Shown in pieces: positions 39,196 to 51,829 of a stretch of DNA of 64,000 nucleotides. The stretch spans positions 17,289,701 to 17,353,700 of the forward strand of contig NC_082684.1 of the NCBI RefSeq assembly GCF_949987515.2. The letters run 5' to 3'. Within the stretch, counting starts at the first letter, position 1. Every line of letters starts with the position of its first letter. Origin of the DNA: Delphinus delphis (lineage: Eukaryota; Chordata; Mammalia; Artiodactyla; Delphinidae). A program made the translations under genes and the position numbers. Below the pieces are notes generated by a model, which was not told the origin of the DNA, ran no database searches, and worked only from the letters and a program-made list of their open reading frames with translations.

Positions 39196-39209
39196 AAAAA
39201 CAACTGTTT

Positions 39210-39765
39210 GGGGTTCCGGGTTCCTGAGTGCACATCTCTCAAGTCACCACCCAGAGGCCCCAGTCCCCTCTGCCTGTATGTAGAGCCAGCTACATTTTCA
39301 CAAGATTCATCTTCTCTCACGTTTTCCTATTTAATTTGCTCTGTATAGTTCATGTCATTTTTAATTGGTAACCTCTTCTACTTCTACTGTGTAAACTTAT
39401 ATTTTTAGACTAATTCTCCTTAACTTAAAAACAAAGATATAAAAACATAAAAACAAAAAATATAAAACAAAGATGTAACTGCATTTGTTCAATTTCTTAG
39501 AGTTATGCAAATACCATGCTGTAATCAAAAGAGGAAATTAATGTTGTCAGTAATACTACTTATTTGTCTTAAATCTTAGAGCCTCAGGAAAACTTAGAGT
39601 CTGTTATCCTAGTCATCCCCAAATTCTGAATTTTATACGTGGAGAAACCAAAGCACTTTGGTTTTAACATGAAAAACTGATATTAAACCATGTATTCACA
39701 TGTCAAACACAGTTCTCTTTGCATGAGACTTTGGTTCAACTACCTACTTGATGTTTACTCCCTCT
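39210..39765. other. unassigned DNA
   Basis: No gene or recognisable repeat. Confidence 0.4.
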
Positions 39766-39769
39766 TTCT

Positions 39770-40258
39770 CAACAAGTAAAAGCACTAAATATATTAGGTG
39801 TTGGACTGGTTAATGGAGAGCAAAGAAACCACGTGGTTCCTTCCCTAATTGTACTCACAGTCAGTCAGACAGAAAAAAAAATTAAAAGTCACATAAATAG
39901 ATGTAAACTTATAATTATGGCCACTGCTTTGAAGTGTAAATACCATATGTGATGAGAGACTATGCTAAGAGAATTTGACCCAGTGTATTAGATTGGAGAG
40001 GACTTTTTTGAAGAACTGAAATTTGAAAGGTGAGAATAGTCAACTAGGTGAATAAGGATCGGAAGAATATTTATGGTAGAGAAAGTAACCTCCAAAGGTC
40101 ACGCACTGAAAGACGGTTTGGACAGAGAAATGTAATGTGGACAGTGATGGGGACAAAAAGAGCAGGGAAATGTGGTTTTCGACACAAGACAGGAACACAC
40201 CTTTATGCCAAATGAAAGAGGTTTGCTTTATCCCAAAGACAGCAGGAAATCATGGATG
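39770..40258 (-). repeat. L2 LINE fragment
   Basis: Reverse L2 3' region: 'ggagaggacttttttgaag', 'ggtgagaatagtcaactagg', 'gaggtttgctttatcccaaa', 'gcaggaaatcatgga'. Diverged. Confidence 0.6.
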
Positions 40259-40261
40259 GGC

Positions 40262-41003
40262 GAGCCTCACCATCTCTGCAGCTACTGCCCTAAGCCATCC
40301 CCATCTTCTCTCGCCTGAATATGACTCTGTTCTCACTGCTCCCTGATCCCTCCTTGTCCCTCTCAAGGTCTATTTCAGCAGCAGCCAGAGGGATCGATTT
40401 AAACTCAGGTCAGATCGTGTTACTTGTCTGCTCGCAGTAAATTACCAACATCCTGTCTTTCTCAGAATATCATCCAGAGTCCACCTGCTGACCTTAACGT
40501 CTTCGATGGCTATGTTCATAGCTTCCTCTCCAGCCTTGTCGCCTAACCCTCTTTTCCCTGGCTCTCTCTGCTACAGCTACAGAGTCCTGTGACTATTTCA
40601 GAACTTTTCAAGAGTGCCCTTGCCTCAGGGCTTTTGTACTTCTTGTCCTCCAGACAGGCCTTCTCCCAGGTATGCACATGGCTCATTCCCTCAAGTACAC
40701 GGGTCTCTCTCAGATACACACACATCAGAGAGTTCCTCCCTAAACTCCCTGAATAAAAGAGCTATGCCTCTGTCCCCATCACTCTTCAACACCAACCTCA
40801 GCTTTATTTTTCTTCATAGCGCTTACTATAACCTGGCATATCATGTCTTTTTGTTTCTTTGTTTTGGTGAGTCTTCCCCCACTAAAATAGAAGTTCTTTG
40901 AGACCTGGAACTTGTTTGTTTACTGCTTTATTCCTAAGGGGTGGGAAAGTGTCAAGCATGTAGTAGGTGCTCAATCAATATTCGTTGAATTAATGAATAA
41001 ATA
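40262..41003 (+). repeat. L2 LINE 3' region
   Basis: Plus-strand L2: 'cttctctcgcctg', 'gcagcagccagagggatc', 'gtcagatcgtgttacttgtc', 'cctcagggcttttgtacttc', 'ataaaatagaagttctttga'-like piece, and the end 'gtaggtgctcaatcaatatt'. It is head-to-head with the L2 at 39770. Confidence 0.82.
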
Positions 41004-41009
41004 AAAGGA

Positions 41010-41995
41010 TGAATAAATAAAATACCTTGGGGTATTTATCACACTATAATTTTACCCATCAGATTCCAATTTTTCTTCTGAATGAGAATGTTCACTTGCA
41101 TGCACATGACATACAGGTATATCCCTGTCATCAATCAAGAGTCATTTCAAACCCTGTTTATTCTCTAAAACTTCCTCTCAATACTCAGCAATCTTTTTCT
41201 TTAAATTCCCAATAACTGACAATCTAAACCAATAATTTATCAGTGATTACCATAGTCTTTTGTTCCTTCTGAGTAGTTGTCATCTGCTGAACCCAAGAGT
41301 TAGTCATTTGAAAATACTTATTTGAACTTCCTTTCCTTTTCTTTCATGTGAGATTGTCAATGTAATGCTATTTAGCAAGAGACAAATATCCACTTGTCAT
41401 CGCTTTCAATAAACACTACCTATCATTCTTAAGTAAAAGAAGGAAAAAGTAGTATATGTTCATTAAAAAAAGCAGTAATCATTTTAGTTGAGGCATAACT
41501 TTTGTGTGAAGGAATAGTGGAAATAGATATAGAAAGCTAAGTTGGATATTTTGATATTATGTTGAAAAATTTAGAATTTTTTTATAGTAATGTGGAGACA
41601 TTATTGCAGATCTGGAATGACATGGTAATACTGGGCTTTAGAAAGATAACTCCTGCAGTACTTTAGGCTAATTGGCTAGAATACAAAGAGAAGCTGGTTG
41701 GTTTGAAGGCCATCAAAATAGGTCATGCTGAAAGAGGGCACCAGCAGTAGAAACAGAAAGAGAAATACCATGTTTTTTTGATGTTCTTCACTTTTATTCA
41801 GGTACTTACTAACTGGGATAGATGCTGTACTGTGGTAGCTGTTAGGATTACAAAAATGAGCTGTGAGTTTCATGGACATACCATTAAAATCACTTCATTA
41901 TCTACGTTTTCCCTTTCAGTCCAAGAATTCCAGTTCTTATTTACAATGTCATGATGCATATTCATTAAGACTAACAAAAGCAATTTACATTGCAT
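41010..41995. other. unassigned DNA
   Basis: No gene recognised. A weak reverse L2 or MIR-like patch lies at 41785-41870. Confidence 0.35.
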
Positions 41996-41999
41996 AGCA

Positions 42000-42190
42000 T
42001 TTTGCAATTTAAAAATAGCCCTCATGTGCGTTATGTTATTTGATCTCACAAGAACGCTGGAAAGTAAGCAGAGTTGGGAAATTCTCTTCAGTTTTCAATA
42101 AGAAAACTGCAGGTCAAATCTGTTAAGTCACTGGGCCAAGGTTACAGACAGCTGTCTATGGATTTAGAATTGAGCCCATATATTCATGTT
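42000..42190 (-). repeat. MIR SINE
   Basis: 'gttatttgatctcacaagaa', 'gaaaactgcaggtcaaatc', 'aagtcactgggccaaggtta', 'gaattgagccc' follow the reverse MIR order. Confidence 0.65.
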
Positions 42191-43002
42191 CTAAACACAA
42201 AATGGTTTTCCTTAGAACTTCATATATTTTTCTAAAGTTTATATGGAAGTAGCTTTTTCTCTACTGATTCCCTTTTAATTCTTTTATTCAGAGGTTTATT
42301 GTCTAATTCCGTTACAGTAGTTATTTTGTTATTGGATTTATGAGATACCCAAAATGCTGTGCTATTTTATTTTTGTTATAATTGTCAGGCTATAGATGTC
42401 AAATTAACAACAACAAAAAAAAACAAGCAAACAAACAATAACCTCTTACCAGTTTAAAGATTCTGTTTTTGATCTTTTATTCAAAACTAAGGAAGAAAGA
42501 TATTTTAGAGACATATCTCATAAATAAAATTATATCATCTGCTGGTTTAAATTTTTAAAGTGAAATTTAGGCTCTTTTTCATTTCAGTTTGGATAAATAT
42601 TTTAAAGGTGTTATTTTGTTCAAAAAGTTCTCACAATATGAAATGTTAAAAATTGAATTAGATAAAATAGTGAAATATCAAATTCTGGTGGAAAATAAAA
42701 TAAAAGCTATATCTTTCATAATTTTTGCTTTGTGAGGACATAATATTAACTAGCTTAGCATAAAAGCAAATTGAACTGTGTGTATGCACTGACTTGAATT
42801 TCAGATATTCATGAAAATAAGCATCAGTTCATCATCATAGGTTTTTTTTAATTATTTAAAGAAAGATTATATCTAGCACTTGTATCTTGGTTTCTAAAGA
42901 GCATTTTCCAATAAAAGGAGCCAGGCCTCCTTGGAGAAATGGCTGATTCTAGGGCTGATGCTAGAAATATACAAAAAGAGTCTTGGGAATGGTCTTTGAA
43001 AA

Positions 43003-43762
43003 GGTCTTTGAAATGATAGTGAGCTAAAAGGACTAACAAATAGTGTCCTGATATTTCCACCAAAGAATGTCCCTCTGAAGAGCTTATCACTAAAAATGAT
43101 TTACTAAAGGAAACTGATGAAAATTTTCAGCCAGAAAGTAAAAAAATGCTCAAAGAAACAAAATGTTGGGAACATATTAAAGGGACACAAGAGCCTGTCA
43201 GAAAGAGGTCCCAATGGGTAAAGCTAGAACACTTTGAGCAACAAAATAAATAACATAGTATTGTAATACCCAAGCATAAAAGAAACATAATGAGACCATA
43301 TTATATAAATGACTGAATAACTAAATCAGTGGGGGAGAAGGAGGCAAAACTGAAGTTACCCCCTCCCTTCTTTCCCCAGAGTATAGCACTTAATATGCAA
43401 CACAGACTAAAAATTAGAAAAGAATGGATGTAGGCACACTATTCTCTGATGCTTAGGGGCTCATGAAAGGGTTATAATCAGGGGTGGAGATAGGCATAGC
43501 AAAAGTTCATATTAGATAATGAACACCTACACCTACCTAAAAGGAAACTTCAGAAGACTGGAAAAATCAAACTGGAGAAAATTCATCAGATAACTAACCT
43601 GAATAGATGAGTATTAGAATATGAAGGTGATAAAGTACCCGATTTTCACATAAACATTGAGGAAGACTAAGGACACTCAGCCAAATGCTGAACAGACCTC
43701 CTGCCATTCAAGGATGAATAAACAGAAGACAAGGCTGCCCTAGGTCTTTGAAATGATAGTGA
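43003..43762. repeat. 720-bp segment flanked by 20-bp direct repeats
   Basis: The 20-mer ggtctttgaaatgatagtga occurs at 43003-43022 and 43743-43762. The segment between is an unassigned A-rich block with no poly(A) or terminal inverted repeat that I can see. A partial third copy, 'ggtctttgaaaa', begins at 42991. Confidence 0.7.
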
Positions 43763-44491
43763 TGAAAATCTGAGAGGCTATATGCCTGATATCCTGAAAA
43801 ATGTTGCAGTAGAATATGATCAAGTAACTTGGAGAAACTATGAGGAGAGAGCAAAAAGTTGACTTTACAAAATCTGTTTTGAAGGAATTAAGAAAAAATT
43901 AAGGGGAAATTAAAATACAGTAACCTTTTATTATCTTTATCCACAGCAGCAAAAGATAGAAGTAGAAGAGAAGAAAAACTTTTCAAAAAGTAAATGAAAA
44001 CTTAGACTCTTCTAGAGTGTGAAGCAAAACAGGGGTTAAGTAAGTGGAAATATAATAAAACATCAGTTAAGAAAGACAATTGGAAGAGAAGCATTATTCA
44101 AAACTATAATTGAACCATATTTTTTCCTGAGCTGATGAAAAGACGGTGTCCAGATTTTTAAAAATCCTAGACTATCATTAAATATGACTGCAACGGTAAC
44201 AACATCAATCTACAGCCTGAAGGTTTTTCTTTTTTTTTAAGGGAAAAGAAAAAAATAATTTTTCAAACATTGGTTAGTAACACATAATACCTACCATAAT
44301 ACCATACCTGAATATGTTACTAGAAAATAGTCTCCTGGTAGCTGAGGTATGCATCAAAAAATTAAGAATGAAAAATTCTTGGAATAAAGAGCTGGCAATG
44401 ATTTTGAAAATAATTAAATGCAAATTTCATGAAAGATATTTTTTAAGTTAATGGGTCAAAACAATTTAGTTTTAGTTCTACTGATAAAATA

Positions 44492-44575
44492 GCATTGAGA
44501 CATGAGGCAAATCATTCATATTTCTTGTCTTCACTTTCTCCATTTGTAAAATAATGCCAGGTCTCAGTAATGACA
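44492..44575 (+). repeat. MIR SINE fragment
   Basis: 'ttgtcttcactttctccatt', 'tgtaaaataatgccagg' match the MIR core. Confidence 0.55.
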
Positions 44576-44599
44576 GAGTACTTATTTAATATCTTAAAG

Positions 44600-45490
44600 C
44601 CACAGGAACATGTTGACTCTTCTCTCTTTCCCACACTACTCTTCCCAGGACAGTTACCTAGACAGTAACCCTTCTTCAAAATTGTCACTCCAGGGCTGCA
44701 GACTGTTGCTGTGGTTGATCCGAAGTTTTCTAGTCGGGCAAGAATATTTCCATTGATTTCATTTGTATTCAAATGACAGAACACAGAATAAAAGCTATGA
44801 AGTTTTCTTGATTTTCTGCAAATGAGGGTTCCTTCTGCAAAATCTTTTAAAACAGCTTTTTTAAGCTGAAAACCATATGATGCATTCATTGCCTTCGATG
44901 ACTGCCTTCCGCCTCACCACCAGCACTTCCTTAGTCTGCTGCTTTCTGAATGCAATGAAAAGAAGATTTTAAAAAAATCCTTGTTATTTTCATGCCTGTG
45001 TTCATCTTATGTTGAGAGCCTCCTTTCAAAAAATATTCTTTAATAAATCAATTTAGGGAACATATGTCCAGTCTTGTATAATCAGTGGGGAGAAAAGCAA
45101 ATTCAACAAGGAAAATCATGTGAATTCAACTCATAGCATTCTGACACAAAAGTCTTTACTGTACAGAAGGATAATGTAAAATCTAGGGTGTTGACTGAGG
45201 CTCCATAGCTGTGAAAAGACTTAATGAAACCTCCATCAGTTTCAAGATCTTCAGAGAATCAAATGGGGGATTTAAGAAAAAAAGGAATATGCTATCTTCT
45301 AGAATGTTTCAAGTAGGTATAAACAACATTTAAATGAAGAACCCAAAAGCATTCAGAGGCGATCAGGGAATTGGTAAATCATGTTTTTTTTCTACACATC
45401 TTTATTACTTTCTGGAATCAGTGCCAAGTAGGATCAGTTTTGACTTTGTATAGCTATATGTTTCCAATATTAATAACAAATATTTTATTG
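44600..45490. other. unassigned DNA with a 125-codon minus-strand frame
   Basis: The minus-strand frame 44512-44889 is open for 125 codons. It partly overlaps a MIR, and its peptide is unknown to me. Just upstream on the minus strand is a polypyrimidine tract and 'gcattcag', a fair splice acceptor, followed by a CpG-containing stretch. This is not enough to call a gene. Confidence 0.35.
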
Positions 45491-45496
45491 AATGTT

Positions 45497-45685
45497 ATTC
45501 TGTGTGCTGGGAATTTTTAAAGCATTTTCATGTATTAACTTATTTAATAATTTCATTTATCTTCTGAAGTAGATATTTCTCTTATCAGACCCTTTTTGAC
45601 AAAGTTCTATAAATTAAGTCATGCCCAGGGCCCCATAGAGTTAGTACCTAGTTAAACCTGAAGGTGGAAACTGGCTCTAGAATTC
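45497..45685 (-). repeat. MIR SINE
   Basis: 'gttattctgtgtgctggga', 'tattaacttatttaataatt', 'aagtcatgcccagggcccca', 'aaggtggaaactggctct' follow the reverse MIR order. Confidence 0.65.
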
Positions 45686-45992
45686 TATTAACATAACACT
45701 TCACTGCCATCCTGTAATATAATAGGGGATGCTATATAAAGGTTTAATTCCCAACTTCATTTTCCTTATTAATTTCATCTGGAAACTTGAAGACTGGATG
45801 CCAAGATATCTAATTTTCCAAATCTAGTTATTGCTAGAATTTTGAGACTTTAACTTCATCATTGTGATCCTTATCTTTTAATATTAGACTCCACTGACTT
45901 TTTAAAACAAATGCATCAGGCTTTCCCAAAATTCCAACAGAGGAGTCTATATGGCATTGCTTCAGTTCCTATTTTAACTTGGAGAAGAACCT

Positions 45993-46805
45993 TCTCTAAC
46001 TTCGGATCCTGTGCAATATAGAAGAATATCTTCAAATTCCTCCTGCAAGAACCCACTTGATGGCATCGGTCGTGATTTCCCAATGGAGCAGTACATCTAC
46101 GAAGGGAAAAATGATTGTATTTATATCAAAAATCTGAAGAGGAACTGGGAGAAGCTTCCATTTGCAAATGAGCCCATTGTTGCCATTAAATGCCCTGCTA
46201 TGCTACTAATCTATCCTTCAAGGATAGTATACTGTGTTGAAATTTGCTGCCACTGCTAGAACCATATCCTAGGCATGACTGCTAGTCCATTTACTCAAAG
46301 GAACTGCACTCCTCAGATCTAGACACCTTTGCAGAATGCTCATTTGTTGGTGATTATTGTCCCAGGCTGGTTTACAGCCTCTCAGAGGAGCAGTTTATGA
46401 TAACCTGCCATCATGGCTGAGTAGCCCAGACTCCACTGGGCATTACATAGACAATGCTCTTCCATGAATCAAACAGGAGTTCATTGTGGGTCTGTGTGGT
46501 ACATTGGTACATATGGTATATTGGCTCATATGTTTCCCCAACAACTTTTCTTCAGAGCATACATAGGAAGTCATTCCTGATCTGATCGGAAGTAATTAAA
46601 AAGAAGAGCAGAACACTTTGAACAGGTAATGATCAAGAGGAGTTTAAGGATGAATGGATCTGAGCTTAATGAAATTTCAGGTGCTAGACCCATCTGAAAG
46701 TGTACAGGTGTCCTCTGGGTCTATTAAGAAATTTTTTTATTGAATATCAGCATGCTTCTCTCCACTACACTTCCTAGGCTACTGAATGGATAGGAATAAC
46801 TTCCT
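45993..46805 (+). pseudogene. RPSA: processed pseudogene of RPSA (40S ribosomal protein SA)
   Basis: Intron-less, strongly diverged copy of the mRNA for RPSA, the small-subunit ribosomal protein also known as the laminin receptor precursor. Similarity starts near the start codon region and continues in order. The best-kept part is 46084-46200, where the peptide MEQYIY, IYIKNLKR, WEKL and IVAIK blocks match the RPSA N-terminal third. DNA-level matches continue with 'tcccaggctgg', 'gcattacatagacaatgc', 'attcctgatctgatcgg', 'aaaaagaagagcagaaca' and 'gaaagtgtacaggtgtcctc', reaching the TEW repeats near 46790. The full protein is about 295 residues, but here only 82 codons stay open and many stops and indels follow. 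No poly(A) tail or TSD was found, so it is old. No function is expected. Confidence 0.9.
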
Positions 46806-46814
46806 TCCAAAGCC

Positions 46815-47580
46815 TTTGAAGCATATACCATCTTCATTCAAAAAATACACAACGGGTAAAGTGTTAATTATGTATTATTAGTTAAGAGCTTGCATTTCAG
46901 CGGTGTGTATTTCTTTTACTTTAATATTTACCAATGCTTCCTAATTTAATTCAAGCTCCATTCATATGACGGTTGACTTAAACACAAAAAATATTTTTAA
47001 AAGGCAGCAAAGGATGAATGTTGCCAACCATCATTTTGTACAGAAAAATAAAAATGAGATGTGCAGGTTTCTTATTTGTAATAATGAAAATATCAATAAA
47101 GCCACAAATTAAACAGCATGGAGAAAAAACCCTTGGAATCTCCATGTGGGTATTATCTGCCTAAAGAGGCAAAGAAAATGGTCATATGCTGTTTGTTAAA
47201 AATGCAAGTTATGAGATTCAGTAGGAATCCAGAAATAAGGGTAAAAGAAATGAAACTCTAGATAAACAGTGTTCTAACAAATATCATCATTACATAAAAC
47301 TTAAAACTTCTATTATACTTACTTACCACTCTTCGCCCTGTCTTATTCTTTGACTACAGCAAGCTCTGTATCTAAATTTTCTCCATAAAAGAAACTAAAA
47401 TTATAGATTCAGGTGATTAGCTTTCATTTAGAGCCAAAGGATAATGGTTTCTCTATTTGACCAAATGATATTGAGGTCTGGGTCCTATGAGCACTTATGA
47501 GGCAGCTGCATTGCTGCCCTATGTTTGTGTTCAAAATGATCCCATGTTCAAACTTTGATCAGCTCTTTATAAGGTTTAGG
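46815..47580. other. unassigned AT-rich DNA
   Basis: No gene or recognisable repeat beyond the pseudogene. Confidence 0.4.
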
Positions 47581-47587
47581 TTGGTGC

Positions 47588-47785
47588 TCTTCAATGGTAG
47601 CCATTCGCCACATGTAGTTATTTATATTTAAATTAAAGTTAAATAAAATTAAAAATCAGTTCCACCATCATACTAACCATATTTAAAGGGTTCAGTAGTT
47701 ATATGTGGCTAGTGTCTTACTGTATTAGGTAGCATAGATATAGAACATAGCCACCATTGCAGAAGGTTCTATTGGATAATGTTGG
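47588..47785. mobile_element. hAT-type non-autonomous DNA transposon
   Basis: 'ggtagccattcgccacatgt', 'aaattaaagttaaataaaat', 'atatgtggctagtg' and 'aaggttctattggataatg' follow a common mammalian MER-class hAT element with a CCACATGTGGCTA core. The family name is not certain and the TIRs are decayed. Confidence 0.6.
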
Positions 47786-47789
47786 TCTT

Positions 47790-48640
47790 GGGGACAAATT
47801 GGTGTATTCAGTAAGGCAATATTTATTTGCTGTGAACATTCTAATTTTCTTTTACTCTCACTACAAAAAGACTGGATAGTTAGTCTATATAAGATTAACT
47901 TTGTCTAACCCTTTTTTCCTGTCAATAATCTTTCATTCTTTGTATGTTTTCCTTTATTGAAGAGTTTCCACTGCCACTTATGGGCTCACGTATGTACCCT
48001 ATAGCCCTTACATACCTCTACATTACTGCCATCACAGAGAATAAGATGCTACTGCAAATAACACTGCCACTTTCTCACTATGAGATAGGTTAGAAGAAAA
48101 CATGATTTCACAGCTAGCAAAGTGAACTATTGGTCCAGGTTGTCATGCAAAATCAAGTTATTTATGTCCTTAAGCTACTAGATTTTCCTCATCTTATTTC
48201 AGCATCTTATTTGGGAGCTTTCTGACTAAGCCAAGACAGCATCCTTCAAATATATCTAAAAGCAGTTTTGGGGTCCTTTCCTGAATGTAGAACACAGTTA
48301 CTCAAAAGCTAACAAGAGATTCTAGCTATTCACCTGTATATTTATTATGCTCTGTGTGGAGTGAGTAAACATCCTGGGACTCAGAATCTGTCCCTTCCCT
48401 TTGTTCTATTCAATTGAACACATTATTTTGGACTCACTACCAACTCTAGAGTATATAGTATATATATATACTTTCTCTTAACTGTTGATACCTCCTGAGG
48501 TTCTTAGACCTATAGAGACAAAGATAATGAAAGCTCTATACTTGATATTCTATAATTGATACCTTGATTCCCTTCTTTATTCAAAAATAGTCTGTCATGT
48601 GGGGGTGAGTTGTATGGGTGTATATACAAGTCATATACAT
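47790..48640. other. unassigned DNA
   Basis: No gene recognised. A weak MIR-like patch is near 48020-48140. Confidence 0.35.
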
Positions 48641-48649
48641 AAACCAGTG

Positions 48650-48815
48650 CTCGCCTGCAAGATTCCAAGCTCTAAGGGGCAAATGTATGGCCATTAGGCA
48701 GACTTGATTGCCTTAAACAAGAGTCATTAATGTGCTTCATTCTCCTAGAACCCCAGCTTCTAGCACCTTGACCATGAGAGATGTCAGATAAATACTGAAT
48801 GAGTGAACAAGCAAA
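48650..48815 (+). repeat. possible L2 3' end
   Basis: 'gattccaagctctaaggggc', 'tagcaccttgaccatgag' and 'aaatactgaatgagtgaac' follow the L2 tail. Confidence 0.4.
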
Positions 48816-49179
48816 GATGTTCTTAGCCTTGATATCCATTTATAGAACACCTCCTCCCAACTCCAGCCTCTTCGCGAAACTTAGAAAATGTTTCAGGTCA
48901 CTATTTTTCCCTTCTGCACTTTAGATCCCTCATTAAAGCAAACATTGCTTCCAATCCTAAATCATGGAAAATCTCAACAAGCTTCATCCTCCTGATGAAC
49001 TTTTTTGTTCTCCCCAGGGAAAATGGTCATTCTAACTTTTGTACACTTCTCCCCTCTTCCATATCATACTTCTCTATTAGACATTATCATGCTGTAATTA
49101 AACATTTTCATTACATGTCCCATACCTACAATTTGCATATCCAGAGAACAGACTGAATGAAAGATAATTGATTTTTTAT

Positions 49180-49375
49180 TTGATGCCACTATATCCCAGT
49201 CACCTTGTTTACATACACAACCTAATTCCATCTTCTGCCCACTTTCTAGGTAAGTTGTAATTATCCATAATGTTTCAGAGAAAGAATTTCAGACACAAAG
49301 AGATTGTCTCTTGCTCAAATAAGAACTGGTGGACTCATGATTCATACATGAAACTTCTGTCTCTAAAGGCCACTT
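49180..49375 (-). repeat. MIR SINE fragment
   Basis: 'gtaagttgtaattatccata', 'cagagaaagaatttcagaca' and 'tgctcaaataagaactggtg' follow the reverse MIR order. Confidence 0.5.
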
Positions 49376-49507
49376 TTTGCATTCCTAAGATCCTGCAAAG
49401 TCCCTAATAGAGACCTTATATTTAATAACTAAATATGGCAAAAATGAACAAACAAAAGCAATCTGATAGAAATCATTTACTTCTTACACCAAGTAGTAGC
49501 CAACCAT

Positions 49508-49552
49508 CTATATACATATATATATGTATATATATATATATATATATATAAC
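49508..49552. repeat. (TA)n microsatellite
   Basis: Imperfect TA repeat with ACATA and GTATA interruptions. Confidence 0.9.
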
Positions 49553-49780
49553 CAATTTTACATATATAGTTTACCAAAAACAAATATCAATGGATAAATC
49601 TGTGGAATGTGTGTGTGTACATGTGTGTAAGTTAGTATTAGAAAAAATTGAGGGTAGTAGGGGCCTTTCTATCATTGATACAGAAACAGAAATATCTGGT
49701 GAACAAATGTATCTCTGTAGTTTTTCAGACTCTGGAATTTTCAGAGTTCTGAGTGGTCACTGGCTGTCCTAATCTTTCTT

Positions 49781-49987
49781 TTTTTTTTGTGGTATATCAG
49801 TTTTATTTTATTTTATTTTTTAAACATCTTTATTGGAATATAATTGCTTTAGAATGGTGTGTTAGTTTCTGCTTTATAACAAAGTGAATAAGCTATACAT
49901 ATACATATATCCCCATATCTCCTCCCTCTTACGTCTCCCTCCCACGCTCCCTATCCCACCCAACCCCTCTAGGTGATCACAAAGCAC
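49781..49987 (-). mobile_element. L1 3' end, about 200 bp
   Basis: Poly-T, an A/T-rich spacer ('gtggtatatcagttttattt'), then 'aacatctttattggaatata' and on to 'gatcacaaagcac'. A 7-bp direct repeat, ctttctt, at 49774-49780 and 49988-49994 may be its TSD. The spacer between the poly-T and the L1 end is unusual and may be a short 3' transduction or a remodelled tail. Confidence 0.85.
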
Positions 49988-49994
49988 CTTTCTT

Positions 49995-51115
49995 AATTTC
50001 CCTTTTCCACCACTGACACTATGAAGCTTCTCATATTCCAAATGCCATATTTTATTATTCATGTATCCATCTTAGGTCAATTCTCACTTCGGTGCCTGTT
50101 CTGCTGGGGTTTATCTCCCATAGTTAATTTTTGTTCTTTGTTACTCTAGGCTTTTTCCCAGAGTAAGTCACTAATCCTGCTTAGGGTGTAACCATAACTA
50201 CAACATAAACTCCAAAAACCCTAAGAGAAAGGGGGACAGTGGATGTTGGTTTGTCTTTGAGCACAGAAATTTCCTCAGTGAAGACTGGTTATGAGAGTAG
50301 CTAAACCCTGCTCAAATTTACTCTCATAATGTGCCCATGGAACAAGACCTGGGGTTACAGAGCTAACATGACTCCTTCAATCATACAACGCCCAGCTGCT
50401 TCTGTGTAGAAATGTCTGAGTTAACCAAAGCTACTGAGTGAATTTGTCCACAAAAAAAGTTATTAACAATGAAGTCAGAACCCAGAATAGTATACTGTAC
50501 TGATTCTTCAAAATTTTATTTGAGGATCTGTTAAATCCCCTGCTCAAATCATGTTAAATATTCTACCAAAAAGTACACTGTTATTCTAATTAGAGTTTTA
50601 TTTTAGGTTAGGAGGGAAAAAATAAGAGGTGACTCTTTAAAAGTTTGAATACATAAAATATAAGATTTTATTATCCCAAAAAGAGACATTCTATTATGCA
50701 AATATATTAATTCAGTTGCTGGTGTGGAGACTTTAAACAGAAATAAGGAATTTCATGTTGAGGGATTACTGAGTAAAATAATGAGCTATTTGGTATTGAT
50801 TAAGTTGCATGTAGGTTTTTAAAAATATACACTTATATAATTAAAATATATATATATAATATTTAATATATATTTGCTTTTGCAAGCCATCTCTCAGGGC
50901 TGCAGATTCTTCCAACTGTTCTAGAATCATGATTCAGAGATAAAGTAACCAAACAAGCACAAACATTGAATCTGAAAATATGTTTAACATAGTGTGCTTA
51001 CTTTGAACCAAAATTGCCTAAGTCCATTAATGTAGACTGACAGGATGTAACTTACTAAGGTCTTTGTTATTCATCCATGTGTGAGTGCGGATTCTATTTC
51101 CTGCCTTATGAAGAT
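49995..51115. other. unassigned AT-rich DNA
   Basis: No gene recognised. It includes a TA-rich run at about 50845-50875. Confidence 0.4.
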
Positions 51116-51120
51116 AAGAA

Positions 51121-51210
51121 CATATATATGTATGTGTGCATGTGTGACGATATACACATATATATATAGAGATATAAAATCTATGTATACATACAATTTA
51201 TATCTGTAAT
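51121..51210. repeat. TA/TG-rich low-complexity DNA
   Basis: Runs of ATATATG, GTGTG and TATAGAGATAT without a regular unit. Confidence 0.7.
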
Positions 51211-51584
51211 ACATGTAAAATGAGGGGAAGGAGGGACAAATCATTGGCTTTCAAAAAATGATCTCTAACATTGGCCAATCTATTTGTATGAATATGTATG
51301 TTTTGGAGAAACATATTTTAAACTCTTTTTATCCTGTTCAAAAATTCAAGGAATTTTTAAGCCTTGAAATATTAGAACAACACGAGAACAAATATTTGTC
51401 ATGTTTTTTGACCACTTGATATATTTGAACATCCTTCCTATGTGTGGGGAATTCTCCACATTTAAGTAGTCCACAACTCTCCAACTTAGAAGCCAAAAGC
51501 ATTTCTCTCATGTCCTCTCCAGCTGTTTGGACCTATATGTGACACAAACTCACCCAAACAGACTGTGCTTCAAACAGTGAGGCA

Positions 51585-51825
51585 GATTCCCCTCTCACAA
51601 AGGTGGCGGCAGAAGTAGACAGTTTGCAGGCCACAGTGGCAAAAGTTCCAGCCATCACATCCAGGTCCAGCACAGTGGTGGGAACAGGGTCCTGTGGGGT
51701 TTCTTGTGGGGGAGTCTTGCATTATAATTTGGATGTTGTTTCTGCTGTACTGCCTAGAGATTCTATGACTGTCCTTATATCTCACGTAAATCCCTTTTGT
51801 CTCAAACTAGAGTAGGTACTACCAT
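51585..51825. other. unassigned GC-richer block
   Basis: About 240 bp clearly richer in GC than its surroundings, open on both strands for about 70 codons. It probably belongs to an old repeat that I cannot name. No gene evidence. Confidence 0.3.
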
Positions 51826-51829
51826 TGGC